From the NCBI GenBank assembly GCA_028821405.1, contig JAPPGK010000121.1:1-42137 (forward strand): a stretch of 42,137 nt of DNA, given 5' to 3'. This document shows, in pieces, positions 25,162 to 33,194 of this stretch (its first letter is position 1; each line of letters begins with the position of its first letter). The position numbers and the translations under genes are program-made. The notes below the pieces were generated by a model. The model did not search any database and was not told the DNA's origin. It worked only from the letters and a program-made list of their open reading frames with translations. Source of the stretch: Gammaproteobacteria bacterium. GTDB taxonomy: Bacteria; Pseudomonadota; Gammaproteobacteria; Pseudomonadales; Azotimanducaceae.

Positions 25162-26517
25162 CTACGGGGCCATCGACAACAAGCGATCCGCGAAGCGCTC
25201 GATGTCGCGGAGCTTGTTGCACGTCTCCACTCGGAAGCAATAGGGCGCGTAGCGACGCATTTCGGAGTCGCCCTCCCGCCACTGATCCCGGGGTTCGGGA
25301 TTGAGCCAGTAGGTCTGTTTGGCGCGGCGTGTCAGTTCTTCGAAGATATCGGCCCGAGGATCGTAGTAGTTGCTGCGGGCATCGCCCAGGACGATCAGCG
25401 TCGAGTGTTGGTTGACTGCCGATCCACAAAGCTCTCGAAAGTCGGCAAAGGCCCGGGCATAGTCGGTGTTCCCCTTGCCCCACGCGAACAGAACCTCCTC
25501 GATGGCGGCCTCGGTGGGCTTCTCGCGCATGACTTCGGTGACTTCCCCGAGCCGACTCGAGAAGGCGAACGCGCGGATGTGGGGAAGAATGTCCGTCAGT
25601 TCATAGAGGAATAGGAGCAGAAACCGGGCGACGCGAGCGACCGAGTTGCTGACGTCGCACATCACGAACAGCGCCGCCGGTTCGCGTTTCTGCTGCCGCC
25701 ACTTGAGATCGAACACGGTGCCGTTGTAGGCGACATTGCTGCGCAACGTCTTTTTCAGGTCGAGGACGCCGCGCCGGGCCCGCTTCCTGCGACGGCGATG
25801 TTCCTTGGCAAGCTTCGCCGCCAACATCTCGACCACGCGGCGAACCTCCTGGTGATAGGCCACGGGCAGTTGGTCCAGATTGGACTTCAAGGCGGCCTCG
25901 AGGATGGCCTTCTTGCCCGACGCATCGAGATGCAGCCGGTATTGCGCGTCGACATAGTCGCCGATCTGCGTTCGAAAGTAGTGGCGCAGATAGCGAAGTA
26001 ACTCCCGCGACTCGGGTTCGCTGGCAGCTAGCCCGGGGTTGGCGAGGTAGGCATCGAGCTCGTCGAGGCCCAGGAAGGCGCCAATTTGCCTTGCGAAAAT
26101 GGGTTTCTCTCGCAAACTGCTGATTCCATGTATTCCTGCCCTCCCGCCGGCGCGATGAATCCGGAACGCCAGGCTGTCCCGATCATCGTCGAGTACGTTG
26201 GCGACGGTTTCAACGAGGCTCGGCGAAGCCCCGGCCTGAAGTTCGCCCAAGATGGCGTCTCGGTCGACGCGGCGGACGAACGAAGGCTTCGCGCGTTCAC
26301 GGAACGCCAACGCGAAGAAGCGTTCGAACGTGTCTTCGAAACGGGCCTTCTCGTCCCTCGACTTGGCCAGCGCCAATGCAAGGGAGTCCTTCAGCAGGGC
26401 CTTGTCGTCAATGCCCACCCGCACGACGATCTCGAAGGCCGTCAGCGTCTCCGCGGGGGAGGCACGTACGTCTGCGTTGCGCAACGCTGCAACGAAGCGC
26501 CCGAACGTCAGTTCCAC
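25162..26517 (-). CDS. CoxE-like VWA domain protein
   Basis: The 451-residue protein with a von Willebrand factor A domain in its C-terminal half. The metal site is intact: DVSNS (DxSxS), the Thr in GKGNTDYARAF, and the Asp in VLGDARSNYYDP. The N-terminal half is helical and charged, starting ELTFGRFVAALRNADVRASPAET, typical of CoxE-type proteins. Such proteins usually work with a MoxR-type AAA ATPase in metallocofactor insertion or complex maturation, but no MoxR gene is in the window. It lies 18 bases downstream of the diiron gene on the same strand, so the pair is an operon. Confidence 0.85.
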   Translation of the reverse strand: MELTFGRFVAALRNADVRASPAETLTAFEIVVRVGIDDKALLKDSLALALAKSRDEKARFEDTFERFFALAFRERAKPSFVRRVDRDAILGELQAGASPSLVETVANVLDDDRDSLAFRIHRAGGRAGIHGISSLREKPIFARQIGAFLGLDELDAYLANPGLAASEPESRELLRYLRHYFRTQIGDYVDAQYRLHLDASGKKAILEAALKSNLDQLPVAYHQEVRRVVEMLAAKLAKEHRRRRKRARRGVLDLKKTLRSNVAYNGTVFDLKWRQQKREPAALFVMCDVSNSVARVARFLLLFLYELTDILPHIRAFAFSSRLGEVTEVMREKPTEAAIEEVLFAWGKGNTDYARAFADFRELCGSAVNQHSTLIVLGDARSNYYDPRADIFEELTRRAKQTYWLNPEPRDQWREGDSEMRRYAPYCFRVETCNKLRDIERFADRLLSMAP

Positions 26518-26535
26518 GCGGGCGCCGGTAAGAAG

Positions 26536-27648
26536 TCAGGCAGCTTCGTCGAAGTCGAGCGGCCGCTCCAATGCCCGCCAGTCGATGTCGCCATCCGTGG
26601 CCAGGTTCTCGAAATCCAAGACGCCCATCTCTTCGAACTTGGGCCGCACCTTGTCCGTCAGCAGACCGATGCGCTTGAGATTGGGGATCACCCGTGCGTA
26701 GAGCATGTTGAGGAAGTCGGCGTTCAAGCCGCGTTCCACCAAGGCCTGTCGACTCGCCTCCACGTCCCAGCCGAAGTATCGGAACACGTCGTTGCGAATG
26801 AGACGGTCGCGGCTGACGATGCAGGCCTGGTATGCGAACTCGGCGCGATCTTCGCGTTCCGATTCCGACAGCGTGGCCACGAACTCCTCGAGGTAGTTGA
26901 CCCCGAAGGTCACATGGCGCGCCTCGTCCCGAATCACCAGGTAGAGCAGTTCCTTCAATACGGGGTCGTACGTCTCGTTTCGCGCCGTGTGGAACGCCGC
27001 CAGGGCAAGCCCCTCGAGGATGATCTGCATCCCGATGAACTTCAGATCCCACCGCTCGTCGGTCAGTATTTTGTCAAGAAGGTCCTTCAATCCCTGGGTG
27101 ACGGGATAGGAGAACCCGATCTTCGTCTGCAGATAGCGGTTGAAGACCTCGACATGGCGTGCCTCGTCGAACGTCTGCGACGCTGCATACAGCTTGGCGT
27201 TGAAACTCGGCGCACAGGAGGCCAGTTGCGAGGCGACCAGCAATGCGCCCTGCTCCCCGTGAAGGAACTGCGAGAGCGACCATGCGTGCTCGTGCTGGAG
27301 GAACGCGACCTTCCGATCAAGCGCCAGCCCATCGAACGGCGCGTAGCCCACCCACGGGGCTCCGTCGACGATCTCTTCCTGCTTTTCGATGGACAGCGGC
27401 GGAACCTCGTGGTGATCCCCCGTCTGGGACCAGTTGATATCGGTGGTGGCGTTCCAGTTCAGTTCTTTGCCGAGCTCGTAGAGCTTCTTGATGCGGTTCT
27501 CCGCGATGCGATAGTCCCAGTTGTAGGAACCGTCGAGGGGCGTTCGGAAGATCTCCGCGACGTTGGCGGCGTCCTCGGGGGTCAGGTCGACCTCGGGGTC
27601 GAAAGACCGAAGTCGCCGGGGCGCGTGATCTACGTAGTTGATCTTCAT
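26536..27648 (-). CDS. Ferritin-like diiron protein (putative oxygenase)
   Basis: The 370-residue protein with a four-helix diiron site. The ligands follow the E, ExxH, E, ExxH pattern: FLHGEQGAL, FDEARHVEVF, ILEGLAL and RDEARHVTFG. The arrangement fits the ferritin-like diiron oxygenase / ribonucleotide reductase R2-like superfamily, but length and flanks do not match a standard NrdB, and no reductase large subunit is nearby. The reaction is unknown. ATG 27648 begins MKINYVDHAPRRLRSFDP. It is the first gene of a two-gene operon with the VWA protein, which could help load or assemble its metal centre (inference). Confidence 0.8.
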   Translation of the reverse strand: MKINYVDHAPRRLRSFDPEVDLTPEDAANVAEIFRTPLDGSYNWDYRIAENRIKKLYELGKELNWNATTDINWSQTGDHHEVPPLSIEKQEEIVDGAPWVGYAPFDGLALDRKVAFLQHEHAWSLSQFLHGEQGALLVASQLASCAPSFNAKLYAASQTFDEARHVEVFNRYLQTKIGFSYPVTQGLKDLLDKILTDERWDLKFIGMQIILEGLALAAFHTARNETYDPVLKELLYLVIRDEARHVTFGVNYLEEFVATLSESEREDRAEFAYQACIVSRDRLIRNDVFRYFGWDVEASRQALVERGLNADFLNMLYARVIPNLKRIGLLTDKVRPKFEEMGVLDFENLATDGDIDWRALERPLDFDEAA

Positions 27649-27776
27649 GGCTACATCATCGTTACGGCTGCCGAGGCGCGGATTCTACCCGAATGGCTTG
27701 CCCGCCGGACGACTTCGGTGCCGGTTCGAACTGCTATTCTCCCGAGCGGGGCACCTCAGCCCGACGAGTGCGGCAT

Positions 27777-27874
27777 CGTAGGGACGGGCTGGTCCGGTCC
27801 CGAGCCCCGCCGGTGTCGCGGTCCGTCCGCTGCCGGTCCGTCGAGAATCATCGACCGCAAGCGTCGCCCCTACG
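27777..27874. repeat. About 98-bp intergenic unit bounded by inverted CGTAGGG
   Basis: Begins CGTAGGGACG and ends CGTCGCCCCTACG, imperfect inverted ends around a GC-rich interior with CGGTCC/GGTCCG tracts. It sits between the divergent diiron and phosphotransferase genes. The unit at 33032-33135 has the same end motif and similar length. The rest of the 250-base gap shows no gene. Confidence 0.4.
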
Positions 27875-27898
27875 GAAGTTGCTCAAGCGAAGAAAGAG

Positions 27899-28723
27899 AT
27901 GCGATTTGCCGTGAACGAAGCCGCCGTTAAGGGCGTACTGACGACCCTGATGCCCATTTGGCACGCGGACGAAATCCGTCGCATCGAGTATCTACCGGGG
28001 GGCTATTCCAATCGGAACTACAGGGTCGAAGTCCGCGGTTGCACCTACGCGTTGCGGCTGGTCGAAGGATCCGCACCACGACCCCACGAGCGTCGCTACC
28101 TGGACATCGACAGCGCCCCGGATGTCGTCGCCTACGACGCCGCACGCGGACACTTGCTGACCCGCTGGATCGACGGGCCATTGCTCGCGGCGTCGCCCCC
28201 CGAACCCGACGAGGCGGGGGTCTACTTGGCGGCACTCCATGCCAGCATCCCGACCGGGGTACGCCGATACGACTTCACCGAGGAGGTCTTGCGTATGTTC
28301 GGGAAGGCCCGGCGAGTGGATCCCGCCATCCGGGATTGCTTCGAACGGATCGCATGGCGGCCAACGACATGGCGAGGCTGCCACAACGACCTCAACCCCT
28401 GGAACATCATTCGGGTGGCGGATCGTCCATCCTTTCGCACGTTGGATTGGGAGTCCGCGGGGGACAACGATCCGCTATTCGATCTCGTGGGCCTCTGCGT
28501 GGGTCTCGGCTGGGGCATCCGGGAAGCCGAGGCCTGTCACGCCGCGTACCATCGAGACGTTGCAGGGGTTCAAGCCGCCGAAGCGCGCCTCGCCGACACC
28601 TTTCGCGCCTTCCTGATCCGCGAGTACGCCTGGGCCGTCGCCCAACTGGCCATCGGCAACGATCGGGACGAGGTCGGGAACCAGGTCGACACCTCGCGGC
28701 GGGCGTTGGCGGATTGGGGATGA
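27899..28723 (+). CDS. APH/choline-kinase family phosphotransferase
   Basis: The 274-residue protein kinase-like small-molecule phosphotransferase. YLPGGYSNRNYRVEV forms the nucleotide loop. CHNDLNPWNII is the Brenner motif with catalytic Asp164 and metal-binding Asn169. TLDWESAGDNDPLFDL carries the second metal-binding Asp (183). The usual ATP-binding Lys appears as Arg53 in YALRLVEG, a swap that I believe occurs in choline-kinase-like members. The substrate could be choline, ethanolamine or a sugar; context does not decide. ATG 27899 is used, with AAGAAAGAG just upstream. Confidence 0.82.
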   Translation: MRFAVNEAAVKGVLTTLMPIWHADEIRRIEYLPGGYSNRNYRVEVRGCTYALRLVEGSAPRPHERRYLDIDSAPDVVAYDAARGHLLTRWIDGPLLAASPPEPDEAGVYLAALHASIPTGVRRYDFTEEVLRMFGKARRVDPAIRDCFERIAWRPTTWRGCHNDLNPWNIIRVADRPSFRTLDWESAGDNDPLFDLVGLCVGLGWGIREAEACHAAYHRDVAGVQAAEARLADTFRAFLIREYAWAVAQLAIGNDRDEVGNQVDTSRRALADWG

Positions 28724-28780
28724 ACGGGTGTCATGGCGCTTCGCGATTCACCCCCCGCCGATGGAGGTACAATCCCCCTC

Positions 28781-29476
28781 ATGGCCAAATTGATCGCGAT
28801 CGTCGAGGACGACCCCGACCAGCGCGCCAACTACACGGACGCCATCGTCTCCAAGGGGCACGAGGCGGCGGCCTACGGCGGCCGCCAGGAAGCGCTGGAC
28901 GGTTTCGACGCACGCATGCCGGATCTGGCCGTGCTCGACATCATTCTGGGCGAAGAGGTCGATGCAGGCTTCGAACTGTGCCGCGAACTCCTGGCGCGGA
29001 ACCCGAATCTCCCGGTGATCTTCCTGACCGAGCGAATCAACGAAATCGACAAGATCTCGGGCTTGCGGCTCGGCGCATGGGACTACCTTCCGAAACCGAT
29101 ATCGCTGGACTATCTCGCGGAACGGATTTCATCCCTTCTGCGCATCAACGAAGTCCGCACCAACGTCAGCACCGCCACTGCCGCCGCCAAGCAGGTGGGC
29201 GACCTCAGCCTGGATCAGGACGCCTTGCTGGTGTCGTGGAAGACCCAGCGTATCGACCTGTCGGCGACAGAGTTCCGCATGCTTGCCAAGCTTGTCCGTG
29301 CGCCTGGGCACGCGGTGAGCTACGAGACGTTGATGAACGTCACCATGCAGTCGCTGGTGACCAACAACACGATCAACACGCACATGCGCAACATCCGCAA
29401 GAAATTCGAGAAGGCCGACCCGGATTTCGCCTGCATCCGCAGCGAATACGGCTTCGGCTACCGATGGGTCGCCTAG
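28781..29476 (+). CDS. OmpR-type response regulator, PdsR-like
   Basis: The 231-residue two-component regulator. The receiver domain covers residues 1-120 with the acidic pair at 10-12, phosphoacceptor Asp53 (AVLDIILG), Thr83 and Lys105. The C-terminal winged helix follows (LSATEFRMLAKLV, NNTINTHMRNIRKKF, YGFGYRWVA). The wording of the receiver (GEEVDAGFELCRELL, IDKISGLRLGAWDYLPK) is close to what I recall of the regulator of the proteobacterial dedicated sortase system. ATG 28781 is preceded by GGAGG, and an in-frame upstream extension is not supported. The cognate kinase gene follows after 171 bases. Confidence 0.88.
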   Translation: MAKLIAIVEDDPDQRANYTDAIVSKGHEAAAYGGRQEALDGFDARMPDLAVLDIILGEEVDAGFELCRELLARNPNLPVIFLTERINEIDKISGLRLGAWDYLPKPISLDYLAERISSLLRINEVRTNVSTATAAAKQVGDLSLDQDALLVSWKTQRIDLSATEFRMLAKLVRAPGHAVSYETLMNVTMQSLVTNNTINTHMRNIRKKFEKADPDFACIRSEYGFGYRWVA

Positions 29477-29566
29477 CGGATGTACCCCAGCCCGTCGAGC
29501 GATGGTGGCGGCGCATCGAGACCTGACTCGAGCGAGAACCTTCTGCCGCGTTCGAGGGTCGTGGCG

Positions 29567-29609
29567 GGTGGCCCGGGCTTGATCGAAACGGGGAGTGCGC
29601 CCGGCCACC
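29567..29609 (+). promoter_or_regulatory. Hairpin between response regulator and kinase genes
   Basis: GGTGGCCCGGGC (29567-29578) pairs with GCCCGGCCACC (29599-29609), an 11-bp stem with one bulged C and a 20-base loop. It has no T tract. It may attenuate read-through into the kinase gene or protect the upstream mRNA end; its role is inference. Confidence 0.4.
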
Positions 29610-29647
29610 GGGCTTCGTGGCGCTAACGGCACACCGGTGCGGCCGAC

Positions 29648-31957
29648 ATGGAAGCCCTCGAACCGAGAACGCCCGTCGCTCGCGACGCCGGCGAGACGGC
29701 AGTAGACGACTCCGCCTCCCTTCCTGAACGTCGTTCACGACGTTGGCCTCGGCGGTCGCGGAGGCGTATCCGTGGCTTGCGGCTGACCACGAAGCTCATG
29801 TTGGTGGGCCTACCGTTGGCCCTGGTCTTGGTGCCTTGGGTGGCGTACGCGGTACTGGACTACATGGAGCATGCCTTCGTGCAGCTGCAGTCCGACCATC
29901 AGCGCGGCATCGCGGGCGACGTGGCGATGTTGTTCCACGGGCACCGCGAACTCTTCGACGACCTTCCGCCCGTTCCCAACGAGGCCGATCTGGTGGCACG
30001 CCCGATTGCGAGGGAGGTCTGGGTGAACGCGCAGGCATCGGAGTGGGGCGATGAGACGCTTGTCCAACGCCGCTTCGGGGCGGGTGACGGCTCTTTCACG
30101 CTGAGCCTGGGTACGCGGCCTGGGCGGGTCTTCGCCTATATGGAAATCACCGACGACGTGCGGGTGTATCGCAACCTGGACGTGCTTCGCCTCGACAACG
30201 CCGATCAAGTCCGCATCAGCTACACCGGAAACGACGGGGAGGTAGGCCGTGTCGCCGTTACGCTGTCCGAGTCGGGGGACACCACGGCGTACACCATGGA
30301 CGCCGCCTGGGAGTTTGCGGACAGCGGCGGCGCGCCCCTCAACGATGTGCGGGGATTCGTGCGTGAGACGGCCGCAGGGTACGCCCTCGAATTGCGGCTA
30401 AGGCTGGACATGCTCGGTTCGCGGGAGTTCTTCGTGATCTCGTTCGTCGATGTGGACGATCCAGTCGCTCGGGGAATCCGCAAGGTCACGACCACGGCAC
30501 CGTCCGAAACGGAGTCTTCCGACCTTGTCGTGGTCCGTTCGCCCGAACTCCTAAGGCCGCTTGACAATCGGGGTTACCAGGGGATGCAGATCCGCGTGAT
30601 CGATGCCCAGAAAAAGGAACGCGCCGAACGCGGCCAATTCCGGACTGACGATCGACTGTCGCCCTCCCCCACGGGGTTCGCTCGGGTTCAGGTGTGGTTC
30701 GACGTGGTTGCCGATAAGGTTTCGGCAGTGCTGGACTGGGTACGGCGGCGGTGGGCGGACGATTTGAATCCGCCGATCGACGCCGATGCCGTGACGATCG
30801 AAGACCAGGTCATAGCCGCAGCCCTCGCCGGCGAGTCCACCGCGCTTCGCCGTCGTATGGGCGAGGTTGAAACGATCCTCGCGGGGCATCCGATCTGGGA
30901 GGAACAGGAACAGGACGCCGATCCAAGGGTCGTGATTGGAATGATCGCCGTGGAGCAGAACCTGGACGACATCCTGTTGTTCCAACGCCAGATGTTCGAC
31001 AGGATCGCCGTCGTCGCCGTGCTTAGTTTCGTGGTGGTCCTCGTGACCCTCGTTCTATTCGCTGGACGGTTGACGTGGCGCATCCGCGGACTGCGCCGCG
31101 AGGTAACGGAGGCCATCGACGAATACGGGCGGCTACGGGTCAGGGCGCTTACCGGTGGGATGACCGCGGGTGACGAGATCGGCGACCTGGCGCGCAGCGT
31201 CTCGAACATGCTTGCCAGGCTGGATCAGCACAACACGTTCCTGCAGAGGATGCCTCGCACACTACGCCACGAGATCAACAATCCGTTGAACACCGTCATG
31301 ACATCGCTCGATCAGCTCGCCCGCGAGGTCGGAGGAGTTGCCGAGAGCAAATATCTCGAGAGTTCGCGCCGCGGTCTTCTGCGAATCGGCGCCATCGTGC
31401 AGAACCTCGCGGATGCCGCGAACCTGGAGGAGTCCCTGGCATCGGAGGATCTGGACGTCATCGACATGCGCGCCTTGATCGATCGCTACGTGACCAATTG
31501 CCGCACGGTGCACAAGAGCCACTCGTTCGTGTTTCGGGGATCCGCGGGACCGATACTCGCGAATGTCGCCGACTACCGCATCGAGCAGATGCTCGACAAA
31601 CTCGTGGACAACGCCATCGACTTCCACCGCGCCAACAGCCCCATTGCGATCCAACTCGACACGCATCGCGACACGTTGCAGATTACCGTCGCCAACCGGG
31701 GTCCGATGCTGCCTCCCGACGTCGCCGGATCGCTATTCGAGTCCATGGTGTCCCGTCGGGCATCCGCGAGCGAACTGCACTTCGGCTTGGGGCTCTACGT
31801 TGTCCGGGTGATCGCGGAACAGCACGGCGGATCCGTGCGCGCCTTGAACCTGATCGACGGGTCCGGCGTTGCGGTCATGGTGCGATTGCCCCTGGCCGAC
31901 ACACCGCCACCACCCCCCCAGGCACTGGACCAGGCAGCTGCAGGCGGGGGCTCGTAG
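29648..31957 (+). CDS. Sensor histidine kinase, PdsS-like
   Basis: The 769-residue membrane kinase. A cytoplasmic Arg-rich start leads to a first transmembrane helix (about 53-70), a large periplasmic domain of about 400 residues containing a beta-rich module (VFAYMEITDDVRVYRNLDVLRLDN, YALELRLRLDMLGSREFFVISFVDVDDP), a second helix (about 455-475), a HAMP-like segment, a dimerisation helix with His541 in LRHEINNPLN, and a catalytic domain with DKLVDNAIDF (N box) and HFGLGLYVVRVI (G box). The periplasmic module closely resembles PdsS, the sensor of the proteobacterial dedicated sortase system. No sortase, PdsO-like OmpA protein or sortase target is in the window. It forms a pair with the upstream regulator. 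Confidence 0.87.
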   Translation: MEALEPRTPVARDAGETAVDDSASLPERRSRRWPRRSRRRIRGLRLTTKLMLVGLPLALVLVPWVAYAVLDYMEHAFVQLQSDHQRGIAGDVAMLFHGHRELFDDLPPVPNEADLVARPIAREVWVNAQASEWGDETLVQRRFGAGDGSFTLSLGTRPGRVFAYMEITDDVRVYRNLDVLRLDNADQVRISYTGNDGEVGRVAVTLSESGDTTAYTMDAAWEFADSGGAPLNDVRGFVRETAAGYALELRLRLDMLGSREFFVISFVDVDDPVARGIRKVTTTAPSETESSDLVVVRSPELLRPLDNRGYQGMQIRVIDAQKKERAERGQFRTDDRLSPSPTGFARVQVWFDVVADKVSAVLDWVRRRWADDLNPPIDADAVTIEDQVIAAALAGESTALRRRMGEVETILAGHPIWEEQEQDADPRVVIGMIAVEQNLDDILLFQRQMFDRIAVVAVLSFVVVLVTLVLFAGRLTWRIRGLRREVTEAIDEYGRLRVRALTGGMTAGDEIGDLARSVSNMLARLDQHNTFLQRMPRTLRHEINNPLNTVMTSLDQLAREVGGVAESKYLESSRRGLLRIGAIVQNLADAANLEESLASEDLDVIDMRALIDRYVTNCRTVHKSHSFVFRGSAGPILANVADYRIEQMLDKLVDNAIDFHRANSPIAIQLDTHRDTLQITVANRGPMLPPDVAGSLFESMVSRRASASELHFGLGLYVVRVIAEQHGGSVRALNLIDGSGVAVMVRLPLADTPPPPPQALDQAAAGGGS

Positions 31958-32008
31958 GCGGCCGGGTTTGCCCCGGTCCGAACCGACAACGGGATCGCAC
32001 GGCACGCC

Positions 32009-32929
32009 CTACGGGGGCGTCAAGGTCGCCCCCGGGGGGGCGAGCCGGTAGCTGCCCCCGACGTCGAGTTCACCGTCGCAGACCACGTCACCCCGCTCCA
32101 CCAGCAACGCCATGGTGGCGAATACGCTGCGTGCAGCGGCACCGTGGAGATACTTGGGGACGTCGGCGTACATGGTTGGCACCATCTCGGGGATGCGCTT
32201 CGGGCCGTCGACCAGGCATCGGACGATCTCGCGTTCGCGTTCCCGGCGGTGCTCGATGAAGGCGCGGACATGCGGTTTCGGATCCGTGATCGGCGGCCCG
32301 TGGGTCGGCCAATAGACCGCGTCGTCCCGCCTGAGCAGGAGTTCGAGGCTGGCCATGTAGTTCGACATGTCCCCGTCAGGCGGCGAGATCACGCTCGTCG
32401 ACCAACCCATGACGTGATCGCCGGAGAACAGCGCCTCGCCCGACGCATAGCAGATGTGATTGGAGGTATGACCCGGTGTGTGCACGCAGGTCACGGACCA
32501 CCCGTCTCCTTCGACCATGTCGCCGTCGCGTACCGCGATGTCGGGCTCGAAATCCATGTCCCCGCCTTCCTCCACCACCACCCCCGAGGCGATCTTGCCG
32601 GCGCCATGGCTTCCGAACGCGTACGTCTCGGCATCGGTATGCGCGGCCAGGAGGCGGCAGCCTGGCGAATGGTCCATGTGCGTGTGGGTCACCAGCATGT
32701 GGGTGATGATCTCCCCCGCGGTCGCCCGGAGGATGGCTTGGATGTGGCTATCGTCGGCCGGCCCGGGGTCGATGACCGCGACGCGGCCGCGACCCAGAAT
32801 GTAGGTGCCGGTGCCGTAGAGCGTGAACGGGCTGGGGTTCCTGGCGATGATGCGGCGAATGCCCGGTGCGACTTCGGCGACTTCGCCGTACTCGAACTCG
32901 AGCGCGCGCCTGAAGGGTATCGAGACCAC
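32009..32929 (-). CDS. MBL-fold metallohydrolase
   Basis: The 306-residue metallo-beta-lactamase superfamily hydrolase. The zinc motif is LVTHTHMDHSPG (His82, His84, Asp86, His87); further ligands are in HTPGHTSNHI, FSGDHVMGWS and WPTHGPP. The C-terminal winged-helix-like tail (VPKYLHGAAARSVFATMALLVERGDV) resembles LACTB2-type enzymes. The substrate is unknown. GTG 32929, with AAAGG seven bases upstream, is preferred; an upstream TTG start at 32992 would add 21 residues. A perfect CGGGGGCG / CGCCCCCG stem (32012-32034) covers its last codons and may help end transcription. Confidence 0.87.
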   Translation of the reverse strand: MVSIPFRRALEFEYGEVAEVAPGIRRIIARNPSPFTLYGTGTYILGRGRVAVIDPGPADDSHIQAILRATAGEIITHMLVTHTHMDHSPGCRLLAAHTDAETYAFGSHGAGKIASGVVVEEGGDMDFEPDIAVRDGDMVEGDGWSVTCVHTPGHTSNHICYASGEALFSGDHVMGWSTSVISPPDGDMSNYMASLELLLRRDDAVYWPTHGPPITDPKPHVRAFIEHRREREREIVRCLVDGPKRIPEMVPTMYADVPKYLHGAAARSVFATMALLVERGDVVCDGELDVGGSYRLAPPGATLTPP

Positions 32930-33031
32930 GGCAGGACCTTTGGGATCGGACGGCGGAACTCTAGCAGAACGGGCTGTTTTGGCGGCGCCCAATCACTAGC
33001 TTGGGCTCCGCCTCAGAACGACGAGGCACGC

Positions 33032-33135
33032 CGTAGGGTCGCCCCTTGCGGTCGCCCGGACTGACGAACCGACGCTGTTCCTCCCACGAACGCGGGCGAG
33101 GGCACGCCCGACCGGCGCAATAACCTCTCCCTACG
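33032..33135. repeat. About 104-bp intergenic unit bounded by inverted CGTAGGG
   Basis: Begins CGTAGGGTCGCCCCTTGCGG and ends CTCTCCCTACG. Same end motif and nearly the same length as 27777-27874, also in a gene-free gap (33000-33194) flanking the MBL gene. Likely a small non-coding dispersed repeat. Confidence 0.4.
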
Positions 33136-33194
33136 ACGGCGCGAAAACGCGACCGGAGCAACAAACACTGCCCTCAAGGACTTTGGAGCGGGGA

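Noticed and set aside
26086-27930. Long plus-strand open frame (614 codons) opposite the VWA and diiron genes
   Set aside because: Antisense shadow. The minus strand encodes intact metal-site motifs in both genes.
27958-29526. 522-codon plus-strand frame across the phosphotransferase and response regulator genes
   Set aside because: Out-of-frame shadow, Arg/Gly-rich, no motifs.
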